Positions 54,568-61,970 of a stretch of 64,000 bases of DNA are shown in pieces. The position numbers and the translations under genes are program-made. Positions within the stretch are counted from its first letter, which is position 1. Every line of letters begins with the position of its first letter. Origin of the DNA: Halioglobus maricola (GTDB lineage: Bacteria > Pseudomonadota > Gammaproteobacteria > Pseudomonadales > Halieaceae); assembly GCF_009388985.1 (NCBI RefSeq), contig NZ_CP036422.1, positions 3,858,501 to 3,922,500 on the forward strand, given 5' to 3'. The notes beneath the pieces are model-generated. The model was not told where the DNA came from. It worked only from the letters and a program-made list of their open reading frames with translations, and made no database searches.

Positions 54568-55301
54568 ACCATTACATCGCGCTGACACTCATCGCCGCAG
54601 CCACGCCGGTACTGGCATGGCAAGCCCCACACACCGATAGCCCACCGCTAATAGATGGCATCGATAGCGACTCCGTTTGGCAGGCAGGCGAATGGCGCCC
54701 AATCGACAAGCCCATGGTCGGCACACTGCCGGCGGCTGATGACTTTAGCGCCCGCTACAAACTACGCTGGGACGAGCGCAACCTCTATCTTCTGGTGGAA
54801 ATCACCGATGACGTATTGATTGATTCCACGCCCAATCCTCTCGAACGCTACTGGGAAGACGACACGCTTGAGGTTTTTGTGGACGCCGATGCCAGTGGCG
54901 GCGATCACCTCGAAAACCACAATGCGCTCGCCTACCACATCGCACTCGATGGCAATGTCGTCGACATCGCACCACCAGGCCGAGCGGACGCAAAAGCTGC
55001 CCCGGCTCTGTTCAACGAACATCTGGACAGCGCGTGGTCCCGCTCGGCATCAGCGCCATTCAAGCTTATCTGGGAATTGCGTGTCAGCATCTACACACCC
55101 GGGTCAGGTGACGCCAACTTACAGCGCCTCTCCCTCAGCCCCGGCCATCAACTGGGATTCATGGTTGGCTACTGTGATAGCGACAGTAGTGATGGCAGGG
55201 AGAACCTCTACACTGACGTGGAGATTGCACCGATTAATGGTGACCGCAATCGAGGCTACATCGACGCCGACACATTCGCGACGCTCACCCTGATCAAATA
55301 A
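54564..55301 (+). CDS. Exported CBM9-like carbohydrate-binding protein
   Basis: A 245-residue protein with a signal peptide (ending near VLAWQ) and one CBM9/DOMON-like beta-sandwich: PPLIDGIDSDSVWQAGEW at the start, then LRWDERNLYLLVEITDDVL, YWEDDTLEVFVDADASGGD and ENHNALAYHIALDG, the usual order in this fold. No catalytic domain is attached. It overlaps gluconokinase by four bases (ATGA) and closes the operon. It may bind cello- or mannooligosaccharides in the periplasm or at the surface; direct function is unproven. Confidence 0.72.
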   Translation: MNHYIALTLIAAATPVLAWQAPHTDSPPLIDGIDSDSVWQAGEWRPIDKPMVGTLPAADDFSARYKLRWDERNLYLLVEITDDVLIDSTPNPLERYWEDDTLEVFVDADASGGDHLENHNALAYHIALDGNVVDIAPPGRADAKAAPALFNEHLDSAWSRSASAPFKLIWELRVSIYTPGSGDANLQRLSLSPGHQLGFMVGYCDSDSSDGRENLYTDVEIAPINGDRNRGYIDADTFATLTLIK

Positions 55302-55324
55302 CAGCAACAGCGTCGGCTCATATT

Positions 55325-55338
55325 TTGATCACGATCAA
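55325..55338. promoter_or_regulatory. FNR/Anr-type box
   Basis: TTGAT-CACG-ATCAA, a perfect match to the TTGAT-N4-ATCAA consensus of oxygen-responsive FNR/Anr. It lies 81 bases before the DUF1329 start. A TTGACG (55357) with a weak GACTAT -10 (55381) would place the box about 61 bases before the transcript start, a classical activating position (inference). Confidence 0.65.
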
Positions 55339-55419
55339 GCAAGCAGCGTACATCTGTTGACGCCCCAAGGCCCGGGGCGAGACTATCCGAAGCACTAAAA
55401 GCGATAACAGGATAGGAAG

Positions 55420-56808
55420 ATGCGTTTTGCCAACAACTTGATCATAGCCGCAGCCCTCGCCCTGTCGGTGACGCCGGCGTCTGGCAAAATGCCAGCAGAG
55501 GAAGTCGCCAAATTGGGCAACGAACTCACCCCGATGGGTGCAGTGCGCGCAGCCAATGCTGACGGCATGATCCCCGAGTGGACGGGTGCGGTGAAGGGGC
55601 TACCAACAGGCCTCGAGTGGGCAGGCCCCGGCACTCCCTACCCTGATCCCTACGCCGATGAAAAGCCGTTGCTTACCATTACAGCTGCCAATGTCGACGA
55701 GCACCGCGACCGACTTAGCCCGGGCCAGCTCGCTATGTTCGAAACCTATTCCGATACGTTCCGGATGCCGGTATATCGCAGCCATCGCGAGTTCGCCTAC
55801 TCAGACGCCTACTACGCAAAGGTTCGCTACAACGCCGAGCACGCAGAACTGTACAACAATGACGAGGGTATCCGCGGCTATGTCGGTGCAGCCACCTTCC
55901 CCCAGCCAAAAACAGGTGCAGAGGCGGTATGGCTCACGCGCACGACCGGCGCCTATGCCTCCCGCGAAGGCGAGTACAGCGATATCGCGGTATTCCCCAA
56001 TGGCACTCGCTCTGTGCGCAAGTCATGGTTTTTGCAGGAGTCACCTTACGCCGACCTGACGCTGGCACTGGAACCGGCCAATGAATATCCTAACCTGGGT
56101 GGCTTCGGCGGCTACATCATGACCAACGTGACCGAGCCGGCCCGCGACAAGGGACTTATTACCTCAATTTTTGAACCCTACGACTACGCCGAAAATGCCC
56201 GTGAAGTATGGCGCTACCTGCCAGGGTCGCGTCGCGTCCGGCGCGCCCCCACGGTGGGTTTCGACACCCCGGACGGCCCCGGCGGCCTGAAGACAGTGGA
56301 TGAGGTACGCGGCTTCAATGGCTCCATGGAACGCTTCGAATGGAAGTTGATTGGCCTGCAGGAAATGTACATTCCCTATCACAACTACCAATTCGATGAC
56401 CCTTCGCTGGATTACGACGAACTGCTTACCAGGTTCCATGTAAACCCGGACTACATGCGCTATGAACTAAAACGTGTGTGGGTAGCCGAAGCGACGCTGC
56501 GACCCGGAGAGCGCCACATTTATGGCAAACGTCGCATCTACGTGGACGAGGACACCGGCCTGACCGCCATCACCGAGAACTACGATGGCCGCAGCGAATT
56601 GTGGAAAGTTGTGCTGTTCAACAATATTTACGAGTATGGCGGTTCAGCGTATATCCGACGCGCCCAGATGTATCACGACCTGCGTGCCGGCGCTTACGTC
56701 GCCGACCGGATGATCAACGACACGGCGCCTCTGCTCTACGACCAGAAGCCGCCCCGCGGAGCCAAGTACTTCGGTCCCACCAATGTCCGTAAACTGGGTC
56801 GGCGCTAG
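55420..56808 (+). CDS. DUF1329 family exported protein
   Basis: A 462-residue protein with an N-terminal signal peptide (to about PASG) and the DUF1329 pattern: LGNELTPMGAVRAANADGMIPEWTG, then PYADEKPLLTITAANVDEHRDRLSPGQLAMFETY, and C-terminal HIYGKRRIYVDEDTGLTAITENYDGRSELWKV. The family is predicted to have a LolB/LppX-like fold and often accompanies DUF1302 proteins and RND transporters in gammaproteobacteria; neither is present here. Function unknown. The FNR/Anr box upstream points to oxygen control. Confidence 0.85.
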   Translation: MRFANNLIIAAALALSVTPASGKMPAEEVAKLGNELTPMGAVRAANADGMIPEWTGAVKGLPTGLEWAGPGTPYPDPYADEKPLLTITAANVDEHRDRLSPGQLAMFETYSDTFRMPVYRSHREFAYSDAYYAKVRYNAEHAELYNNDEGIRGYVGAATFPQPKTGAEAVWLTRTTGAYASREGEYSDIAVFPNGTRSVRKSWFLQESPYADLTLALEPANEYPNLGGFGGYIMTNVTEPARDKGLITSIFEPYDYAENAREVWRYLPGSRRVRRAPTVGFDTPDGPGGLKTVDEVRGFNGSMERFEWKLIGLQEMYIPYHNYQFDDPSLDYDELLTRFHVNPDYMRYELKRVWVAEATLRPGERHIYGKRRIYVDEDTGLTAITENYDGRSELWKVVLFNNIYEYGGSAYIRRAQMYHDLRAGAYVADRMINDTAPLLYDQKPPRGAKYFGPTNVRKLGRR

Positions 56809-56817
56809 AAGCTAGCA

Positions 56818-57159
56818 CTACTCTTTTTCGCTGTCGTCGCGTGAGGATGCGTCGGTGGCGAGCTTCTCCAAAGATTCAATGGCCTCGTCCATGGTGTGGT
56901 GACCCTTGTCCTCGTACTCATCGAACAGGTTGATAAATCGATCGGAACGCCGGCCTAGCAGCATCAACTGTACATACAAGCTGTCCTCCAGTGCCGGCTT
57001 GCGCACCGCATCGATCAGGAACACCAAAATACTCAACGGACTCATCAAAAGGTCGCGCAGCGCATCGGCACCCAGCTTCAACTGAAATACCACAAGATGG
57101 CGCAACGCTTTCGAGAATGTCACCTGGGTAGGCGCCTTATCTGGTCCTTTGAAAAACAC
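56818..57159 (-). CDS. Hypothetical protein, 113 residues
   Basis: Small protein of no family I recognise. Start GTG 57159 is supported by GGAGG five bases upstream. It has a hydrophobic segment LLMSPLSILVFLIDAV (about residues 37-53), a basic linker and a strongly charged, acidic C-terminus (DASSRDDSEKE). It begins 15 bases after the finR-like stop in the same direction, so the two are probably one transcript. A peripheral or single-pass membrane protein is possible. Confidence 0.6.
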   Translation of the reverse strand: MFFKGPDKAPTQVTFSKALRHLVVFQLKLGADALRDLLMSPLSILVFLIDAVRKPALEDSLYVQLMLLGRRSDRFINLFDEYEDKGHHTMDEAIESLEKLATDASSRDDSEKE

Positions 57160-57174
57160 GCAGTCCTCCGATTG

Positions 57175-58062
57175 TTAGTTGTGTTGTGCGCACAAGGATA
57201 GCCATTCCTCGAGCGCAGCGCTGTGAAATTTATCGCGATGGCTAATCAAATTCAGTTGCCGGCTAAAGTCGCGTTGGGGCACTTGTACCGGCACCAGTGA
57301 GCCACGAGCGAAAGCGTCCTTCAGGCTTATCCGCGACAAGCAGCCAAGACCCAGGCCCGCTTCTACCGCCCGTTTAATCGCTTCAGTGTGCTGCAGCTCC
57401 ATGCTGATTTTTAAATCAGACAGAATGCCATGCATAGCGCGATCGAAAGTCTGCCGAGTGCCCGACCCTGGCTCGCGCACAATCCACTGCGCCTCACTCA
57501 GCCGTGCATCCGACACACTGCGCTTGCCGGCGAACGGGTGATCCGGCGCGCAAAATACCTGCAGCTCATCTTCACGCCACGGCCGCGTCAGCAATCTGGG
57601 GTGGTTGATCTCTCCCTCGATCATACCCACGTCCAGTTGGAAATCGGCGACCATGGCGGCAATCTCACTCGTATTCGCCACATGCAGGGAAATATCAGCG
57701 CCAGCGTGCTGCGCGCGGAATGCCGCTATCAGGGGTACGGCAAGATAGTTGCCAATAGTGAGTGTGGCACCGATGCGCAGACTGCCGGGGGTTTGGGCGC
57801 CACCCAGCGCGCTTTCAAATGCCAGTGCCTGCGCTTGCAGCTTCTCTGCTTCAGGACGCAGCTCTCTTCCCAGCTCGCTCAGCTGAAGGCGCTTGCCCAC
57901 CCGGTCAAACAACTGAACATCAAACTGCTGTTCCAGCTCCTTTAGCGACCCACTTGCGGCTGATTGGGACATGGCGAGCTCGTCCGCCGCGCGGCTAATA
58001 TTTTCGTGATGAGCGGTAGCAAGAAAAACCTGCAGCTGGCGAAGTGTATATCTCATATCCAT
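57175..58062 (-). CDS. finR: LysR family regulator, FinR-like
   Basis: LysR regulator of 295 residues: HTH MRYTLRQLQVFLATAHHENISRAADELAMSQSAASGSLKELEQQF and an effector-binding domain from about GSLRIGATLTIGNYLAVPLI. Start ATG 58062 (or 58056) is chosen; a longer frame would cross the promoter and enter fpr. It diverges from ferredoxin-NADP reductase over 87 bases, the same arrangement as finR-fpr in Pseudomonas, where FinR activates fpr under superoxide stress. The role here is inferred from that synteny. Confidence 0.78.
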   Translation of the reverse strand: MDMRYTLRQLQVFLATAHHENISRAADELAMSQSAASGSLKELEQQFDVQLFDRVGKRLQLSELGRELRPEAEKLQAQALAFESALGGAQTPGSLRIGATLTIGNYLAVPLIAAFRAQHAGADISLHVANTSEIAAMVADFQLDVGMIEGEINHPRLLTRPWREDELQVFCAPDHPFAGKRSVSDARLSEAQWIVREPGSGTRQTFDRAMHGILSDLKISMELQHTEAIKRAVEAGLGLGCLSRISLKDAFARGSLVPVQVPQRDFSRQLNLISHRDKFHSAALEEWLSLCAQHN

Positions 58063-58083
58063 AAATCCGATTATATAAATCGA

Positions 58084-58106
58084 ATATATCTGTTTTACGG
58101 ATATAT
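58084..58106. promoter_or_regulatory. Inverted repeat ATATATC-N9-GATATAT
   Basis: Perfect 7-base arms in the finR/fpr divergent region, 22 bases from the finR start. The size suits a LysR or sigma-factor-overlapping site. Confidence 0.45.
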
Positions 58107-58110
58107 AAGC

Positions 58111-58135
58111 AATCGTTAGATTAGCGCTAACGATT
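58111..58135. promoter_or_regulatory. Inverted repeat AATCGTTAG-N7-CTAACGATT
   Basis: Perfect 9-base arms immediately before the fpr ribosome-binding site (GAGGAG at 58136). It is close enough to block or present the site. Candidate LysR-family site or 5' mRNA hairpin. Confidence 0.6.
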
Positions 58136-58149
58136 GAGGAGCGAAGACC

Positions 58150-58923
58150 ATGGCAAGCATACTGCGAGAACAAGTCACCGAAGTTCATCACTGGACCGAC
58201 CGTCTGTTCAGCTTCAAAACTACCCGCAACCAGGGGTTCCGTTTCAAAAACGGCCACTTCACCATGATTGGACTGGAGCACGAGGGCCGACCGTTACTGC
58301 GGGCCTACAGCCTTGCGAGCGCCAACTATGAAGACGAGCTTGAGTTCTTCAGTATCAAGGTGCCGGACGGCCCGCTGACATCCAAACTGCAGAATATTCA
58401 GCCGGGCGATGAACTGCTGGTAAACAGCAAAGCTACCGGCACGCTGGAAACCGACAATTTGCTGCCCGGCAAGAACCTGTACCTGATCGCCACCGGCACC
58501 GGCCTCGCGCCCTTTCTAAGCATCATTCGTGATCCGGAGATTTACGAGGCCTACGACAAGATCATATTGACTCACGGTTGCCGTGAAATCGAGGAACTGG
58601 CTTACCAGGAACTGATTACCCAGCACCTTCCCGAGCACGAATACCTCGGCGAAGAGGTGCGGAGCAAGCTGATCTACTACCCCACGGTGACGCGCGAGAA
58701 GTACCAGAATAATGGCCGGCTCACCGACTTGCTGAAGATAGGCAAGCTGGAGAGCGATATCGGCCTGCCCCGGGTTAACCCGCAAGACGATCGATTCATG
58801 ATTTGCGGCAGTCCGAGCATGCTCAAGGAACTGTGCCAGTGGCTGGGCGCAAAAGGGTTCAGGGAGACGCGCAATGGCGAGGTCGGGGAATACGTGATTG
58901 AGCGGGCTTTCGTAGAAAGCTGA
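58150..58923 (+). CDS. fpr: Ferredoxin--NADP reductase
   Basis: FAD enzyme of 257 residues of the bacterial Fpr (subclass with C-terminal extension) type; moves electrons between NADPH and ferredoxin or flavodoxin. FAD-binding RAYSLAS (residues 51-57), NADP-binding LIATGTGLAPFLS, ICGSPSMLKEL, and the C-terminus YVIERAFVES, where the aromatic residue lies a few positions before the end. GGAG is 8 bases before ATG. It diverges from a FinR-like regulator; oxidative-stress control is the known pattern in Pseudomonas. Confidence 0.93.
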   Translation: MASILREQVTEVHHWTDRLFSFKTTRNQGFRFKNGHFTMIGLEHEGRPLLRAYSLASANYEDELEFFSIKVPDGPLTSKLQNIQPGDELLVNSKATGTLETDNLLPGKNLYLIATGTGLAPFLSIIRDPEIYEAYDKIILTHGCREIEELAYQELITQHLPEHEYLGEEVRSKLIYYPTVTREKYQNNGRLTDLLKIGKLESDIGLPRVNPQDDRFMICGSPSMLKELCQWLGAKGFRETRNGEVGEYVIERAFVES

Positions 58924-58971
58924 ACTCGCTACTTTAACGGCCGCCTGCCCTGGCGGCCCTACATCCCTCCA

Positions 58972-58994
58972 GCCTCAAGCTCGATTCTTGAGGC
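58972..58994 (+). terminator. Probable fpr terminator hairpin
   Basis: Perfect 8-base stem GCCTCAAG/CTTGAGGC with a 7-base loop, followed by TTTCCTT. It overlaps the end of the small gene on the opposite strand. A second hairpin without a T-tract lies at 58939-58958. Confidence 0.55.
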
Positions 58995-59133
58995 TTTCCT
59001 TAATGGCTATCCGGGTCGCTTCATCCGACGCGCGGTTAAGGCAGCGGAAATCACTCGCTACCAATGCCCCGTCTCGCAGGAGGCGTGAGAGCAACGCAGC
59101 CGGTAGCGCCAGTTCAACATCGCTTTCCTTCAT
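58975..59133 (-). CDS. Small protein, 52 residues
   Basis: Reading from ATG 59133 to TGA 58975 gives MKESDVELALPAALLSRLL, then RDGALVASDFRCLNRASDEA and TRIAIKESLKNRA. GGGAGG lies 9 bases before the start. The compact helical composition with a D-x-R-C-L segment looks like small proteins found beside iron-uptake genes, but I cannot name a family. It diverges from the siderophore receptor and shares the iron-responsive region, so iron control is likely. Confidence 0.55.
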   Translation of the reverse strand: MKESDVELALPAALLSRLLRDGALVASDFRCLNRASDEATRIAIKESLKNRA

Positions 59134-59180
59134 TTATGAGCACCTCCCGAACAGAATGCCCTACCATTTAATGCAAATGG

Positions 59181-59200
59181 TTCTTATTTGTAAATAAGAA
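59181..59200. promoter_or_regulatory. 20-base palindrome TTCTTATTT-GT-AAATAAGAA
   Basis: Perfect 9-base arms with a two-base centre between the small gene and the siderophore receptor. It is 48 bases upstream of the small gene and 75 upstream of the receptor. A Fur-family or other operator is plausible. Confidence 0.55.
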
Positions 59201-59222
59201 ATATTCTCCTTGCTGATGTAAA

Positions 59223-59237
59223 TGAGTATCGTTACCA
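59223..59237. promoter_or_regulatory. Fur-box-like site
   Basis: TGAGTATCGTTACCA matches the 7-1-7 Fur core TGATAAT-N-ATTATCA at 10 of 14 positions. It lies 38 bases before the siderophore receptor start. Confidence 0.55.
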
Positions 59238-59274
59238 TTCGCAACGCCAAATCGATCACCACAGGGGAAAAAAC

Positions 59275-61407
59275 ATGAAAAAGGGAACTGCCATTTTCAG
59301 CAGCGCGGTTGCACTGAGCTCAAGCCTGGCGCTGGCCCAGGAGCCCACGGCAGAACAGGCCGATGAAAGCACCCTCGAAGAGGTGCTGGTATTTGGCACC
59401 CTGAGCAATTTCTCAGCACTGAAATCCGACACTCCGATAATGGAATCTGCTCGTTCGGTTTCGATCATCACCCAGCAGCAAATCCTTGAACGCGGCGCGC
59501 TGGTACTGGACGACACCTTTACCTACAACGCTGGCGTCACCGGCGAAGCCTACGGCTTTGCTACCCGCGGCGACTGGGTGTTCGTGCGCGGTCTGGATGT
59601 GCCTCAGTATCAGGACAGCCTGCAGTCACTGTTCGGCAACTACAACAACACCCGGCCGCATATCTATACGCTTGAGCAAGTCGAAATTCTCAAGGGCCCC
59701 GCCTCGGTACTCTACGGCCAGGGGTCCCCCGGCGGCATCGTCAACGTAGTTAGTAAGCGCCCACAGTCTGAGAGCGCCCATGAAATCACCGCCGAGTACG
59801 GCACGTTTGATCACACGCAACTGGGAGTGGACAGCACTGGCGCCATTAACGACCAATGGAGCTATCGCTTTGTCGGTGTGTATAAGGATTCCGATTCCCA
59901 GGTCGACGAAGTATTCGACAAGACCACGGTGATCGCCCCTTCCATCAGTTGGCGCCCGGGCGACGCAACAGATATCACTTTGCTGCTGAACTACACGGAA
60001 ACCGAGAGCGATACGGCTGCTCAGTTCTTACCCGTGGTGGGCACGCTTGAGCCTGCGGCCAACGGCCAATACATCGATCACAGCACTTATCTGGGCGACC
60101 CGGACTTCAACAAGTACGACGCCGAGACGCTGGCGATAACCCTGCTGGCCAGCCACCAGTTCAACGAAACCTGGAGCATGGAATTCACTTCCCGCTACAC
60201 CGATGCTTCGGCAGATTACCAACAGGCGTGGCCATCATTTATTGGCGGCGATCGCTACGTTTACAACACCGATGGCAGCCTGTTTGAAGACGGCACAGTG
60301 CCTCGATCCTTCTATCGGTCGGACGCAAGCTCTGAGCAAGCAGCTGTCGACGTGCGATTTCGCGCGCAATTCGACACCGGCAGTATCGAGCACTCCGTGT
60401 TGATGGGCGGCCAGTACCAGGACATCACGACTACCGATGCCGGCTACTATGATTATGCCAATGGCTACTGGTTTATCCCCGGCGACCTCCACCCGGAAGA
60501 AAACACTGAGTACTGGATAAATGTGTTCGACCCCGTCTATGGCAACTATCCCGACCGGGACTATCTGGATTCCCTGTACACCAAAGCACCCGACGTCACT
60601 GTGGAAGACCTGGGTTTCTATATTCACGACCACATGACGCTGGCCAACTGGCACCTGACAGTGGGCGTTCGTTGGGATGAAACTGAAAATGAGGCAGGCG
60701 ACATCAGTCAGGATGACGACGCTACCAGCGCTAGCGTCGGTCTGCTATACCAATTCGAGAACGGCCTCGCACCTTATGTCTCATGGGCCGAATCCTTTGA
60801 TCCTGTTATCGGTGACAATGGCGCGGGCCGGCCACTGCAGCCCCGTGAAGGAGAACAGATCGAGGCGGGGCTTAAATACCAGCCGCAGAAATTCCCGGCC
60901 CTGATTACCCTCGCGTGGTTCGAAATTGATCAAACCAATCTGAACGACCCGCTGGCCCTGCCCGGCGAAGTTGAACAGCAGTCGGGCGAGGCCAGTGTCG
61001 ATGGTATAGAACTGGAGGCACAGGCGCGTTTAGGGGACTTCCGTATACAGGGCGCCTGGAGCAAAATGGACACCGAATCTGCCGATGGCTATCGTTTCCC
61101 CAGTGTGCCGGAAGATCAAGCCTCTGCATGGGTGACATGGCAACCCAGCGGCAATATGGAAGGCTTCCGCGCCGGCGCAGGCGTGCGCTATGTGGGTGCA
61201 ACATGGGATGGTTACGACCAGTTCAAGACACCGTCGTACACCCTGGGAGACCTGATGCTGGGTTACGCCTGGCAAAACTGGGACTTCAGCGTCAATGTAC
61301 GCAACCTCGAGGACAAGGAATATCTGGCGACCTGTCTCGCCCGCGGTGACTGCTTCCCGGGTGAAGAGCGCACCATTGTAGGCCGCGTCTCTTACCGCAT
61401 CGAATAA
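59275..61407 (+). CDS. TonB-dependent siderophore receptor
   Basis: Outer-membrane receptor of 710 residues of the siderophore class. Signal peptide to about LALAQ; TonB-box region LEEVLVFGTLSN; plug with SVSIITQQQILERG, GFATRGDWVFVRGLDVPQYQDSL, IYTLEQVEILKGPASVLYGQGSPGGIVNVVSKRP, which is typical of hydroxamate/catecholate siderophore receptors. The C-terminus ends in RVSYRIE. AGGGGA is 6 bases before ATG, and a Fur-like box stands upstream. It heads an operon with a small membrane protein and a PepSY-TM protein, an arrangement used for reductive iron release in the periplasm. Confidence 0.93.
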   Translation: MKKGTAIFSSAVALSSSLALAQEPTAEQADESTLEEVLVFGTLSNFSALKSDTPIMESARSVSIITQQQILERGALVLDDTFTYNAGVTGEAYGFATRGDWVFVRGLDVPQYQDSLQSLFGNYNNTRPHIYTLEQVEILKGPASVLYGQGSPGGIVNVVSKRPQSESAHEITAEYGTFDHTQLGVDSTGAINDQWSYRFVGVYKDSDSQVDEVFDKTTVIAPSISWRPGDATDITLLLNYTETESDTAAQFLPVVGTLEPAANGQYIDHSTYLGDPDFNKYDAETLAITLLASHQFNETWSMEFTSRYTDASADYQQAWPSFIGGDRYVYNTDGSLFEDGTVPRSFYRSDASSEQAAVDVRFRAQFDTGSIEHSVLMGGQYQDITTTDAGYYDYANGYWFIPGDLHPEENTEYWINVFDPVYGNYPDRDYLDSLYTKAPDVTVEDLGFYIHDHMTLANWHLTVGVRWDETENEAGDISQDDDATSASVGLLYQFENGLAPYVSWAESFDPVIGDNGAGRPLQPREGEQIEAGLKYQPQKFPALITLAWFEIDQTNLNDPLALPGEVEQQSGEASVDGIELEAQARLGDFRIQGAWSKMDTESADGYRFPSVPEDQASAWVTWQPSGNMEGFRAGAGVRYVGATWDGYDQFKTPSYTLGDLMLGYAWQNWDFSVNVRNLEDKEYLATCLARGDCFPGEERTIVGRVSYRIE

Positions 61408-61418
61408 GGAAGTTCCCT

Positions 61419-61970
61419 ATGCTGTCCAGTCAGGCTGCACTATCACTGATCCTCGGTGCTGCCGGGCTGGGCGCACTGCGCCTGGGCTGGCGCAAGAAAA
61501 CCCCTGGCAGCCGGACAACGGTCGTGCTGGGGTGGATTCTCCTCGGCACTTGCCTCGCCACCGCCGTTCAATACTGGGGGGCAGAATTCGGCCTGAGTTA
61601 CAGCCTCGCCGCGCTTGGCCTGCTCGCGCTGATCCCGATTACTGCCAACTACGAGTACAAGCCACCCAAGGTTGACCATTCAGCTGGAGGTCTCAGCAGC
61701 ACGCCGGGCCATCGCTGGCTGACTTTTCTGGCCGCCGGCCCCCTCGCAGGAATCGCCTGCTGCCAGCTCACCCTGACACTGGTCGATCTCGCTCCCGGCA
61801 GTGAAATCAACCGCATGGCCTGGGCGGCAGTCGGCTTCCCCTCACTGTGGGGGCTGCTCATGTACCTGATTTGCACCCAACGCCAGCCTGTTCGCTACGC
61901 CTTAATCTGCACGGCTCTTATCATCGCCTGTTCACTCTACCTCTACCTTGGCACCTCCCATGCAGCTTAA
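61419..61970 (+). CDS. Hypothetical membrane protein of the iron operon
   Basis: A 183-residue protein with about five to six hydrophobic segments and a cytoplasmic-type basic loop (LGWRKKTPGSRT). No known domain recognised. AAGGAAG is 6 bases before ATG, 11 bases after the receptor stop; it overlaps the PepSY protein gene by 11 bases. Small membrane proteins of this kind sit between TonB siderophore receptors and PepSY-TM proteins in other gammaproteobacteria; the two may form one inner-membrane unit. Confidence 0.75.
   Translation: MLSSQAALSLILGAAGLGALRLGWRKKTPGSRTTVVLGWILLGTCLATAVQYWGAEFGLSYSLAALGLLALIPITANYEYKPPKVDHSAGGLSSTPGHRWLTFLAAGPLAGIACCQLTLTLVDLAPGSEINRMAWAAVGFPSLWGLLMYLICTQRQPVRYALICTALIIACSLYLYLGTSHAA

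Noticed and set aside
58939..58958. Hairpin GGCCGCC/GGCGGCC after fpr as a terminator
   Set aside because: No T-tract on either strand; the hairpin at 58972-58994 is the better candidate.
58988..59197. Plus-strand frame of 69 codons before the siderophore receptor
   Set aside because: Arg/Ser-rich shadow of the opposite-strand 52-residue gene, which has the better ribosome-binding site and composition.
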